Positions 8,106 through 17,019 of a DNA stretch of 64,000 bases are shown piece after piece (the stretch's first letter is position 1; each line of letters opens with the position of its first letter). This DNA is from Lachnospira sp900551945. GTDB lineage: Bacteria; Bacillota; Clostridia; Lachnospirales; Lachnospiraceae. The DNA lies in contig DBFCCI010000038.1 of the NCBI GenBank assembly GCA_048380335.1, positions 1-64,000 on the forward strand. The letters run 5' to 3'. A model generated the notes under the pieces. The model ran no database searches. It saw only the letters and a list, made by a program, of their open reading frames with translations, and was not told the origin of the DNA. The position numbers and the translations under genes are program-made.

Positions 8106-9419
8106 TTAAATTCCAAGTATATGTACTATAAAATAGTTGTTTTCTTCAACTATATCAATATCACCATTATATTTTTCAACAAGCTTTTTGACACTTTTTA
8201 TTCCATATCCATGTCTTGTTTTATCTACATTAGTTGTTATAAGCTTTGGATTGGCTTGAAGCACTGATTTGCTGATTTTATTACTTATTATGATGTTATT
8301 AATAGCTAATCGTTTAAACATCTGTATGGAAATATACCTTTCACCTAAAGGCTGTTTTATAGAACTTTCAATAGCATTATCCATAAGATTTGAAATAATA
8401 ACTGATATATCCATTTCCATGTTCTTTGCAAAACTTGTTGTAACTTCAACATTGTACTCTATATTGTTGGCTTTACATATCTTAAGCTTATTATAAAGTA
8501 CATAATTAATCACATCGTTATCTTTAATATAATATACTGTTGTATCGGCTAAAAACACTTGGTTTTCAAAACTTTCCATACTATTTTCAACATCTGCTAT
8601 ACTTCCTTCTTTTAGCTGTCTAAGCCATATATTTATAAAGTGTTTCATATCATGTCTTATAATTCTTGTTTCTTCTTGTGCTTTATAAACTTGCTCAAAC
8701 ATCTCTTTTTGGTTTTCCTGCATTGTTAATAACTTTTCTTTTTCTGAAAGCTTAGTATTGATTGTATTTATTTTAATACATAATGTCACACAACACCCTA
8801 ATATTACAATAAGAAGGATTTCAATAAACAAAAGACTAATTTGTTCAATTCCTGATACCTGCATATTAAAATCAAGCTTCATAAATTCACACATTAAAAG
8901 AATTGTAATAGAAAACAATAAAATTATTATTCTCCATTCGGCTTTTTTCAAGTTCATTTCTCTAAATCTATTTTTTAGCATTATAAAATAACAAAAAAGC
9001 CAAGAAGTTCTTGTTAATATTGCAACCATAATTAATGACATCACACTCTCATTTGTCAATTGTTCAACTGAACCACCTGTAATCAAAGAGCATACTAACA
9101 TTAATAATGAACCCATTACACAAATAGGTATAACAGAGGCAATACTCCATATTATTTTATCTGTCAAATTACCTCGTAGACATAAAATACTAAATATTAT
9201 ATTACAACTCATTTGCAAAAATATCTGAATAATAAATATATTTTCTAATGCAAATGCTAAAATACATTGTATAAAAAAGGTTATATAAATATATTTTTTC
9301 TTATCGTTGTAAATTCCTAACTTGATAGTCATAAATGCTGTCAACATTAAGGCATCTACGCAACTTATAATTGTATCAATAATATCCGCACAATTAATAC
9401 TTATATTAATAAAATTCAA
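8106..9419 (-). CDS. AgrC-like GHKL sensor histidine kinase
   Basis: A 437-residue membrane kinase. About six N-terminal transmembrane segments (to about 215) are followed by a coiled region, then the phospho-acceptor box TRIIRHDMKHFIN, the N box VIISNLMDNAIESS and G-box residues near HGYGIKSVKKLVEKYNGDI. This is the HPK10 layout of peptide-sensing kinases such as AgrC. The start is a TTG with AAAGG about 11 bases upstream; no better ATG precedes the first transmembrane helix. It should sense the cyclic peptide made from the adjacent AgrD-like precursor. Confidence 0.87.
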   Translation of the reverse strand: MNFINISINCADIIDTIISCVDALMLTAFMTIKLGIYNDKKKYIYITFFIQCILAFALENIFIIQIFLQMSCNIIFSILCLRGNLTDKIIWSIASVIPICVMGSLLMLVCSLITGGSVEQLTNESVMSLIMVAILTRTSWLFCYFIMLKNRFREMNLKKAEWRIIILLFSITILLMCEFMKLDFNMQVSGIEQISLLFIEILLIVILGCCVTLCIKINTINTKLSEKEKLLTMQENQKEMFEQVYKAQEETRIIRHDMKHFINIWLRQLKEGSIADVENSMESFENQVFLADTTVYYIKDNDVINYVLYNKLKICKANNIEYNVEVTTSFAKNMEMDISVIISNLMDNAIESSIKQPLGERYISIQMFKRLAINNIIISNKISKSVLQANPKLITTNVDKTRHGYGIKSVKKLVEKYNGDIDIVEENNYFIVHILGI

Positions 9420-9436
9420 ATCTACTTATACCTTTA

Positions 9437-9574
9437 TTATTTCTTTAAAATCTTTTCAATGTTTTTAGGACGCTTTGCTTCGTATGAGTATATTGATGAA
9501 GCTGAATTAACACTTCCTGCTACAACCTTTTCTCCTAACTTCTTAACTAACTTCATTACTTTCTGTTCTCTCAT
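9437..9574 (-). CDS. agrD: AgrD-like cyclic autoinducer peptide precursor
   Basis: A 45-residue frame that overlaps the end of agrB by 32 bp and has a strong RBS (GAGGAG) nine bases before its ATG. It begins MREQKVMKLVKKLGEKVVAG, an amphipathic leader. A core ...NSASSIYSYEAKRP follows, then a charged tail NIEKILKK. This is the AgrD plan of leader, small core, and P plus charged tail, and YEAKRP aligns with the YEPEMP/YQPKQP step of clostridial AgrD. There is no cysteine, so the ring would have to close through serine (a lactone), which is inference. Position between agrB and the kinase supports the call. Confidence 0.82.
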   Translation of the reverse strand: MREQKVMKLVKKLGEKVVAGSVNSASSIYSYEAKRPKNIEKILKK

Positions 9575-10163
9575 TTTTGTTTTCTCCTCTCTGGACTATA
9601 ATTAATATTGCTACCGAGAATAGCGACAGACTTGCTGTGTATGCGTATTCTGGCTTGTATATATTTAACACCAATATCACAATTCCTGTTAGAACCGTTA
9701 ATACCCTTGAATATATACGGCAATGCCTTATAGCATTGTCTGTGAGCGGTCTATTAGGATGTTCAACTGGTGCAAATACCCATATAGTAATAATTGCCAA
9801 TACAGCTCCCACAATATATGATATTGTATTTGAAAAAAATATTGGAAGCCCTATTGAAATAAGCATTACAAACGTAGATACTAATGTGCATTTTAATTTG
9901 CTATTAGCATGATATCCTCCAGAATATCTTCTTATTAATGTAAATATTATAAGAAAAACCAATGTTTCCATTGGTTTTCCTAACAATATTCCTATAATTA
10001 ATAACAAAATCGTTTGTAAAACCGTATCTATTAATATCTCAAAACCATATTGATAAAATATGCTATCATCTTCTTCTATAACTTTACTCTTCTGTAACAT
10101 AGAAGCTATAAAGCCTGCAATTTTATGTGTCATAAAATTCCTCTTATATTGGGATAGTTTCAC
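9543..10163 (-). CDS. agrB: AgrB-like peptide-processing membrane protease
   Basis: AgrB cuts and cyclises the AgrD precursor at the membrane. The 206-residue protein has several hydrophobic segments and the catalytic pair in RRYSGGYHANSKLKCTL, with His and Cys seven residues apart as in Staphylococcus AgrB. It is first in the leftward agrBDCA-like operon, and its last codons overlap the start of the AgrD-like gene. An RBS (AGAGGAA) precedes the ATG. Confidence 0.93.
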   Translation of the reverse strand: MKLSQYKRNFMTHKIAGFIASMLQKSKVIEEDDSIFYQYGFEILIDTVLQTILLLIIGILLGKPMETLVFLIIFTLIRRYSGGYHANSKLKCTLVSTFVMLISIGLPIFFSNTISYIVGAVLAIITIWVFAPVEHPNRPLTDNAIRHCRIYSRVLTVLTGIVILVLNIYKPEYAYTASLSLFSVAILIIVQRGENKNERTESNEVS

Positions 10164-10180
10164 TAAAATCTAGTTTGGTA

Positions 10181-10217
10181 ATTATACCATATCTTTTTTG
10201 CAAATATTAATAACGGT
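10181..10217 (-). promoter_or_regulatory. Candidate agr promoter with weak -35
   Basis: On the minus strand a good -10 (TATAAT, complement of 10181-10186) has no recognisable -35. A sequence ACCGTTATT (complement of 10209-10217), resembling half of a LytTR/AgrA box, lies just upstream. A weak -35 plus such a site fits activation by the operon's own regulator; the second half-site is not convincing. Confidence 0.35.
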
Positions 10218-10306
10218 GCGTAACTAACACGCAAATGTCCTAAAATACCAATTTTTAAGCTGTGCGAATACTTTTATCATTAATAGTAGTTATTAAATTT
10301 CTATTT

Positions 10307-11827
10307 TTACTCTTCTTTTCTTTGTTTTACAAACTTTTTAATGTACATAGCAACTGCACTTACAATGATGACAATTGCAAGTATCCAAGCCCATGTGGGT
10401 ATATTTTTTATATTATAACAGCGAACATTTATCCACATCTGATTAATCTTAGCATTATCCTCTGAATTAAAATACTGCATAACTGCGCTTCTTAGCATTA
10501 CTTCTTCTGCTGGATACTGTGCTAATAGCTGTCTGTTTAACTGTTTCTTATCTATTGTAATTATATAATTCTTATCTTCTGAATTGCCAGAAAAGAAATA
10601 TCCTAACGGATATTCTATTGTTTCAGTATCAGTGTTATCTTCTTCTGATTCGTAATTCCATTTTACATAGTTATATACAGTTGGGTCATCCCCACCAGAA
10701 ATAGCAGAAGTGTAACCTATATAGTACATATTTCTTACAGCATTTTCAGGCATTGATACAAAGTTAATGAAGCTTTCCGCAACTTGTCTTTTCTCGTCAC
10801 TTCCATTAATACCTGATTTTAACATAGACCAGCCGTCAAAATAAAGATTAGTACACTCTTGTGGTATACTAAAGTTAAGTTCTACTCCGTCAAGTTCAGC
10901 TTGGTTCATAGTGTATACAGCATCTCCAGACCACTGATATCCCGCAAGAACTTTTCCAGTAACCATGTCAGCTTTACCACTATCTGTTTCAAAGGAATAT
11001 ACATTATCTTTTACTTGTTGAAGATAATCACACACCTTATCAATTGTTTCATCAGAAGTATCATTCATTTCTAATGCAAGAAGCTCTTTATAATCTTTAC
11101 TATTTTTAAATTCTTCGGAATTAAGTTTATCTGCCTTTAATGCAGCTATTGTTGCAAACATTGTATCTCTTACATTATCTTTAATTGTAATCTGCCTTTT
11201 AAACTTATCATTGTTGATAATCTTCCAGGTAGATACTTCTTCTTGTGTAACTTCTTCGGGATTGTATACAATACCTGTAATTCCCCACATATATCCTGCA
11301 AAATATTTGCTCCATTTTTCACCATTAATTAAATTGTTATCAAATACATTTTTAATGAATGGTGAAACGCCCTTTGCATAGTAGTTATTTTCTATAGTTG
11401 TATCATAAAAACTATCAGAAAAAGGCTCAAGCCACCCTTCTGACATAAGCTTCATCATCATATATTCAGAAGGACATATGATATCGTACTCATCACCAAG
11501 AGTAAGCATATTATAAAGTTCTTCATTAGTTCCCACACAACTGTATTCTACTTTTACTTTTTTGTGATATGTATTATAATACCACTCCTCAAAGTCTTTA
11601 ATCATAGAATTGTCACTTGTAATAGTTGTATTTTCAAGGTCAATTTCTTCATCCCAACCACCCTCGTCAATATATTCTTCTGAATTACATATCCTAAGTG
11701 TGATTGTTTCGTCAGCTTCACCTGCATAAGCTATCTGTAAAGGTGAAGATATTACTATACTTGACATCATACCTGCGCATAGAATACATGATACTGCTTT
11801 TTTAATTGATTTTCTTAACTGTTTCAA
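10307..11827 (-). CDS. potD: Polyamine-binding protein PotD, C-terminally anchored
   Basis: Extracellular spermidine/putrescine-binding component of the potABCD ABC importer. An N-terminal signal peptide (residues 1 to about 35, ending near IAYAG) has no lipobox cysteine. The binding domain follows: ITLRICNSEEYID, YDIICPSEYMMMKLMSEG, and a late FINFVSMPENAVRN. At the C-terminus a single transmembrane segment (TWAWILAIVIIVSAVAMYI) with a positive tail would hold it in the membrane, unlike the usual lipid anchor. The start overlaps the potC stop by 4 bp. At 506 residues it is much longer than E. coli PotD because of insertions and the anchor. Confidence 0.87.
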   Translation of the reverse strand: MKQLRKSIKKAVSCILCAGMMSSIVISSPLQIAYAGEADETITLRICNSEEYIDEGGWDEEIDLENTTITSDNSMIKDFEEWYYNTYHKKVKVEYSCVGTNEELYNMLTLGDEYDIICPSEYMMMKLMSEGWLEPFSDSFYDTTIENNYYAKGVSPFIKNVFDNNLINGEKWSKYFAGYMWGITGIVYNPEEVTQEEVSTWKIINNDKFKRQITIKDNVRDTMFATIAALKADKLNSEEFKNSKDYKELLALEMNDTSDETIDKVCDYLQQVKDNVYSFETDSGKADMVTGKVLAGYQWSGDAVYTMNQAELDGVELNFSIPQECTNLYFDGWSMLKSGINGSDEKRQVAESFINFVSMPENAVRNMYYIGYTSAISGGDDPTVYNYVKWNYESEEDNTDTETIEYPLGYFFSGNSEDKNYIITIDKKQLNRQLLAQYPAEEVMLRSAVMQYFNSEDNAKINQMWINVRCYNIKNIPTWAWILAIVIIVSAVAMYIKKFVKQRKEE

Positions 11828-12627
11828 TCTTCCTGCTCCTCTCCAGTCTTTTTCTTAGGACTCACATTCATAATAATTTCAACAATTACAACTATTAAAA
11901 ATATTATTGTCGATAATGCCCAAAGTGCTGTTTTTATCTGTGTCTGAGAGCCTTTTGTGGCATTGACAACGTAAGTGCTTATTGTGTCAAATGTAGCAGG
12001 CTTTGTATATGTTGCAACAAAGTAATCATCAAGAGATAATGTAACTGCCATAACAAAACCAGACAATATTCCTGATGCTATCTGTGGTATTATAACTTTA
12101 ATAAGTGCTAAAAATGGTGTTGCTCCTAAATCTAGGGCAGCTTCGTACAAGCTTTGGTCCATTTGCTTTAACTTAGGAACTACCGCAAGATATACAAATG
12201 GTGTACTTAACAACACTTGTCCTATTACTAAAGGAATATATGTATCCTTACTTACTCCAAGCACTACAACGATAAGTATACATATTGAAAAACCTGTTAC
12301 AACGTCAGCATTGACAACGGGAACTTGATTTAATGCTGATATAAAGCCTTTTGCTTTTTTCTTTGAATAAAATGCTCCAATCGCACCGGTTGTTCCAAGT
12401 ATTGTTGCAAGTAATGCGCTTGAAAGAGCTAGTATTATCGAACCAATTATCATGTCGGAAAGTTCTGGTGTTGTAAAAAGTGTTATATAATTCTTTAATG
12501 TAAATGAGTGTATTGCGCCTATATTAGTTGCATCTGTAAAGCTGTATACTGCAAGAATAACGATAGGACAGTACATAAATAAAAGTATAAGACATAAAAA
12601 AGCATTTTTAATATATTTTTTAACCAT
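11824..12627 (-). CDS. potC: Spermidine/putrescine ABC permease PotC
   Basis: One of the two membrane channel subunits of the polyamine importer. The 267-residue protein has six hydrophobic segments and the permease EAA loop YEAALDLGATPFLALIKVII. It overlaps potB by one base (TAATG) and potD by four, so translation is coupled. Best match by motif and position is PotC, the second permease in potABCD. Confidence 0.92.
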   Translation of the reverse strand: MVKKYIKNAFLCLILLFMYCPIVILAVYSFTDATNIGAIHSFTLKNYITLFTTPELSDMIIGSIILALSSALLATILGTTGAIGAFYSKKKAKGFISALNQVPVVNADVVTGFSICILIVVVLGVSKDTYIPLVIGQVLLSTPFVYLAVVPKLKQMDQSLYEAALDLGATPFLALIKVIIPQIASGILSGFVMAVTLSLDDYFVATYTKPATFDTISTYVVNATKGSQTQIKTALWALSTIIFLIVVIVEIIMNVSPKKKTGEEQED

Positions 12628-13403
12628 TATTTATTACCACCCCTTTCTGTGTCTGATGTAAACAGACTGAATATTCCTATTATAACAAGAAGCACTAATG
12701 CTATCATTGAACCGTTATGCCAGTCGTAAGCACTGAAATAACTTCCAATCAGACTACCCATTATATATGTGCTGTTGTACAACATATCAAGTACAACATA
12801 GTTAGTCATTGCTGGCAAAAATACCATTGATACACCACTTACAATTCCCGGAACGGAAAGTGGCAACGTAACTCTTACAAAAGTTTGAAGATTATTAGCT
12901 CCCAAATCAGAAGCCGCTTCTAGTAAATTTTTATCAAGCTTTGAAAGTGTTGTATACAAAGGTAATATCATAAATGGCAAGAAGTCGTAAGTCATACCAA
13001 TTACACTATTAATAAATGGATAAAATGCTAAATTGCCCTCTATTAATGACAATATTTCTTTTAATGCTGTCATTCTTAGTGTGAAATTAATCCACATTGG
13101 AAGCACAAAAAGCATAAGTATCATAGGCTTTCTTTTAAAATTACTGTGTGCTAATATATACGCCACCGGATATGCTATAAGCAAACACACTACAGTTGTA
13201 ACAAAAGCTAATGCAAAACTGTAACAAAGAGTTCCTAGTGTATTAGGGTCAGTAAAAAAGTTATTTAAGTTGGCTAGGCTAAACTGACCAGAACCATTTG
13301 TAAACGCATAATATAAAAGTACTATTAACGGCGCAGCTACAAATAATACAAGAAATATTCCATAAGGAATTGCAAGCCGTTTGCGTGAAAATCCATTTTT
13401 CAT
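12627..13403 (-). CDS. potB: Spermidine/putrescine ABC permease PotB
   Basis: First permease subunit of the polyamine importer: 258 residues, six hydrophobic segments, a conserved WINFTLRMTALKEIL and an EAA loop LLEAASDLGANNLQTFVRVT. It lies 31 bp after potA and overlaps potC by one base. Assignment rests on the motifs and operon order. Confidence 0.92.
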   Translation of the reverse strand: MKNGFSRKRLAIPYGIFLVLFVAAPLIVLLYYAFTNGSGQFSLANLNNFFTDPNTLGTLCYSFALAFVTTVVCLLIAYPVAYILAHSNFKRKPMILMLFVLPMWINFTLRMTALKEILSLIEGNLAFYPFINSVIGMTYDFLPFMILPLYTTLSKLDKNLLEAASDLGANNLQTFVRVTLPLSVPGIVSGVSMVFLPAMTNYVVLDMLYNSTYIMGSLIGSYFSAYDWHNGSMIALVLLVIIGIFSLFTSDTERGGNK

Positions 13404-13434
13404 CTTTTACTCCATTCTGATTATGTAAAATATA

Positions 13435-14877
13435 TTATTTTTTAATCTGAAACTTCATTTTGTCTTCTGGCATTATAAGACTTACATGGTCGTCCATATT
13501 CCATAAGTATTCGTCATTAACAATTAAGTCGTGGCCATATTCTGTTCTTATAACATAGCTATAATGGTCACCTTTGTAAATCATGTTGATAATTTTACCA
13601 GTTACAAGACCTGCATCTTTCTCATCACTCATCTGAATATCATTAGGCTGAATTGACACTTGAACCTTTAACTTAGACACATCTACTTTTTCACCATTTC
13701 CATTGAATAGTGCGCCATCTTTTATTATAGACTTTGGAACAATCTCTGTTATATTGCAATTGATTATCTTACCATTAAAATCTAATGTATAATCACTATT
13801 AACATTAGCAATAAAGCTTGTTGTATGGTCTTCGGCTACCATTACATGTATTCCATCAGGCTCAAGACACATACCAACTACTTCACCTACGTTATAGCAC
13901 TTTGTAGTTCTTATTACCATCTCATACTTACCCGACTCAACTGTTATTTCGTAGTGCATACCTTTAAATATAACAGATGTAATAGTTCCTGTAACTGTTC
14001 CTTCCTCTGGCTTTGTTATTATTACATCTTCTGGTCTTACAACTACATCAACAAGTGTTCCTTGAGCTATATCGTCCATTCCTAAAAATTCTCCGCCACA
14101 GAAGCGAAGTTTCATTTTATCTGTCATAATTCCTTTAAAGATATTACTTTCACCAATAAAGTCGGCTACAAAAGCATTTTCAGGCTCGTTATATATGTCT
14201 TCTGGCGTTCCTACTTGCTGTATTTTACCTTCTGACATTACAACTATCTTATCTGACATTGTAAGTGCTTCTTCTTGGTCATGTGTTACATATATAAATG
14301 TAATTCCTAACTCATCGTGCATATTTTTTAATTCAAGCTGCATTTCTTGACGCATTTTCAAATCGAGAGCAGCAAGTGGTTCATCAAGCATAAGAATTTC
14401 TGGTTCATTTACAATTGCTCTAGCAATAGCTATTCTTTGCTGCTGTCCACCTGAAAGAGTTGATACTTTTCTGTTTTCAAAACCCTCTAAGTCTACAATT
14501 GAAAGTACGTTTTTAACCTTGCGTTTTATCTCATCTTTTGGAAGCTTTTTAAGCTTTAATCCAAATGCTATATTATCAAAGATATTCATATGTGGAAATA
14601 ATGCGTATCTTTGAAATACTGTATTTATTGGTCGTTCATTGGCAGGAAGTTTTGATATATCTTCACCATTAAGAAGTATTTGTCCTTTTGATGGTAATTC
14701 AAAGCCTGCAATCATTCTTAATGTTGTTGTCTTTCCGCAACCTGATGGGCCTAAAAAGGTTACAAATTCTCCTCTTTTTACTGTGAGGTTAAAATTCTCA
14801 ACCGCTTTAAAGCCGTTGTCATCATATACTTTACTTATATTCTTTAATTCTATAATATTTTCTGTCTTTCCTGCCAT
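13435..14877 (-). CDS. potA: Spermidine/putrescine ABC ATPase PotA
   Basis: Energises the polyamine importer on the cytosolic face. It has Walker A GPSGCGKTT, the signature LSGGQQQR, Walker B EILMLDEPLAALD and a switch His in TFIYVTHDQEEA. The protein is 480 residues, about 100 longer than usual PotA. The extra length lies in the C-terminal regulatory part, which looks like two TOBE-type segments (about 270-350 and 370-480: GTITSVIFKGMHYEITV and GKIINMIYKGDHYSYVI are alike). First gene of potABCD, with a good RBS (GGAGGTAGAG). Confidence 0.94.
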   Translation of the reverse strand: MAGKTENIIELKNISKVYDDNGFKAVENFNLTVKRGEFVTFLGPSGCGKTTTLRMIAGFELPSKGQILLNGEDISKLPANERPINTVFQRYALFPHMNIFDNIAFGLKLKKLPKDEIKRKVKNVLSIVDLEGFENRKVSTLSGGQQQRIAIARAIVNEPEILMLDEPLAALDLKMRQEMQLELKNMHDELGITFIYVTHDQEEALTMSDKIVVMSEGKIQQVGTPEDIYNEPENAFVADFIGESNIFKGIMTDKMKLRFCGGEFLGMDDIAQGTLVDVVVRPEDVIITKPEEGTVTGTITSVIFKGMHYEITVESGKYEMVIRTTKCYNVGEVVGMCLEPDGIHVMVAEDHTTSFIANVNSDYTLDFNGKIINCNITEIVPKSIIKDGALFNGNGEKVDVSKLKVQVSIQPNDIQMSDEKDAGLVTGKIINMIYKGDHYSYVIRTEYGHDLIVNDEYLWNMDDHVSLIMPEDKMKFQIKK

Positions 14878-15265
14878 CTCTACCTCCTATATCTGTTGTA
14901 TTAAAGTTAAATTTTACTCTAACTTTTTAACGTATCGCATTATTTTTATAATAACACATTTTATTGATAATTTTCATTTATTTTATTAGAATTATTAACT
15001 TATAATATACAGTAATTATAAAGTAATAGTCTAGTATAAAAATTACTTTAAAACATACAAAAATACTGGTTTTTAATTAATTTACTTAATCTTTACATAA
15101 AATTTCCATGCTGTATAAATATACTATTAGTATATTCCTTGATTTTTATGTAAAATATTACAAGTTAATTACTATAAAACGTATATTTTTTAATACATAT
15201 ATCTTTTTAAAAGCAAAGTGTGTTATTATATAATTATTTAAAAGAAATACAAAGGAGTGGAAAAT
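14878..15265. other. AT-rich divergent intergenic region
   Basis: Separates the leftward potA from the rightward AAA+ gene, so it must carry both promoters. A TATAAT at 15229-15234 fits the AAA+ gene but has no strong -35. No riboswitch, repeat or small gene was recognised. Confidence 0.4.
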
Positions 15266-16750
15266 ATGCTTGTATATGACGCAAACAGTACATCAAATAG
15301 CGGTTCAGTATTTGAATGTACATACACTACATTTAATAGTAATAATAAAACAACAGATAAGGAACACCCTATCCTTATTCTTGACAATTCAGAGTATCAA
15401 TGGGAACGCAACTCTGTAGGTACATTTACTAATCCTAACAAAAGAACAGCTTTTGAATTGCAAAATGATGATAATCATCTATTTGGTAATATTTTAAAGA
15501 TTGACGCACGTTTCACAAGCCTTATAAAGTGGCTTGGTGACAATCGTATCAAAGTTAAACTTACAGGAGATAACACACCAGATGGATATGCTGTGTATAA
15601 GATATGTGAAATAGTACATAACAACAGCGACAAATTATCTTCTTCCGATGGCTTTTTACAATTTATGATTGAACGTCTTTTAGAAAGTAGTGCTTTAGCA
15701 GAAAATATTTCAGATGACGAACTTGACGAATCGGCTGACAATATGAAAATTACAAGTCTAACAAGCATATCAGACTTTCTTAACTGTGCAGGAATTACAC
15801 TTCCTGAAAATATTCGCCTTTGGGCAAGACGTAACTTAGCTGTTGCACGTTCTAGCGAGGTTACACCAGAAGAAAAACGCCATGCACAAAGAGCCTTGTC
15901 AATTATGCTTAATATCAAGTGGAAAAGTAACTACTTTGAATCAATAGACCCAGACGAAGCAAGACGTATTCTCGATGAAGAATTATTTGGAATGGAAAGT
16001 GTAAAGCAACGTATTATCGAAACAATTATTCAGATTAACAGAACACATACACTTCCAGCTTATGGTATCTTACTTGTCGGCCCTGCGGGAACTGGTAAGT
16101 CACAGATTGCCTACCTTATAGCTAAGATTTTAAAGCTACCATGGTCAACTCTTGATATGAGTTCAATTAATGACGCAGAACAGCTCACTGGTAGTTCAAG
16201 AATATACTCTAATGCAAAACCAGGTATTATTATGGAAGCCTTTAACATGGCTGGTGAGTCTAATCTTGTATTCATTATTAACGAGCTTGACAAAGCTACA
16301 GCAGGCAACGGTAATGGCAATCCTGCTGACGTACTTTTAACATTATTAGATAACTTAGGCTTTACAGATAATTATATGGAATGTCTTATTCCAACATCAG
16401 GTGTATACCCTATTGCAACAGCTAATTATAAAGACCAGATTAGCGCACCTTTACTTTCACGTTTTGCTGTAATTGATATTCCTGATTATACACGAGAAGA
16501 AAAGAAGATTATTTTCTCAAAATTCGCACTTCCTAAGGTACTTAAACGTATATCTTTACATGAAGATGAATGTATCGTTCTTGATGATGGGCTTGACGCA
16601 GTACTTGATATATTTAAAAATACTACTGGTATAAGAGATTTGGAACAAGCCGCTGAACACTTAGCTGCTCATGCTCTCTATCTTATTGAAGTAGAACATG
16701 AAAAACAAGTTGTATACAATGCTGAAATGATTAAAAAACTTTTTAACTAA
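15266..16750 (+). CDS. Lon-type AAA+ ATPase lacking a protease domain
   Basis: The C-terminal half (about 235-494) is a AAA+ module of the Lon type. Walker A GPAGTGKS is near 272-279, Walker B LVFIINELDKA near 334-344, sensor 1 in IATAN near 407, an arginine finger in LLSRF, and a sensor 2 Arg in TTGIRDLEQAA. The chain ends right after the small AAA+ subdomain, so the Ser-Lys protease domain of Lon is absent. The N-terminal 230 residues are not the usual Lon N-domain and are not recognised. The ATG at 15266 is chosen over an in-frame GTG at 15257 because AAAGGAG stands eight bases before it. It may act as an unfoldase or remodelling motor; the partner is unknown. Monocistronic, ending at palindrome M2. 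Confidence 0.75.
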   Translation: MLVYDANSTSNSGSVFECTYTTFNSNNKTTDKEHPILILDNSEYQWERNSVGTFTNPNKRTAFELQNDDNHLFGNILKIDARFTSLIKWLGDNRIKVKLTGDNTPDGYAVYKICEIVHNNSDKLSSSDGFLQFMIERLLESSALAENISDDELDESADNMKITSLTSISDFLNCAGITLPENIRLWARRNLAVARSSEVTPEEKRHAQRALSIMLNIKWKSNYFESIDPDEARRILDEELFGMESVKQRIIETIIQINRTHTLPAYGILLVGPAGTGKSQIAYLIAKILKLPWSTLDMSSINDAEQLTGSSRIYSNAKPGIIMEAFNMAGESNLVFIINELDKATAGNGNGNPADVLLTLLDNLGFTDNYMECLIPTSGVYPIATANYKDQISAPLLSRFAVIDIPDYTREEKKIIFSKFALPKVLKRISLHEDECIVLDDGLDAVLDIFKNTTGIRDLEQAAEHLAAHALYLIEVEHEKQVVYNAEMIKKLFN

Positions 16751-16891
16751 TTAAAGTTGATATATTATATATTAACAATTTTATATATTTATAAGCAAAA
16801 ACTATAAAAAATTTATTTTAAGAGTTTTTCAAATTATCATGATATCCATAAAGGTCTAGTATAATCATAGACTTTTACAACTCATATAAAT

Positions 16892-16988
16892 AAAAAGGTA
16901 CTGTTGCACTAAGAAAATTTTATACATATGATATAATAATTAATCATATATCTTGTATAAATTTTTATTAGTGTAACAGCACCTTTTT
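16892..16988. terminator. GGTGYTGTCGC-type palindrome / bidirectional terminator (copy M2)
   Basis: AAAAAGGTACTGTTGCACTA pairs with ...AGTGTAACAGCACCTTTTT over nearly 100 bp with an AT-rich middle. It lies between convergent genes (AAA+ and the solute-binding protein) and has T runs on both sides. Confidence 0.8.
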
Positions 16989-17019
16989 TTATTTTTAAAT
17001 ACTATATAAATATTATACT

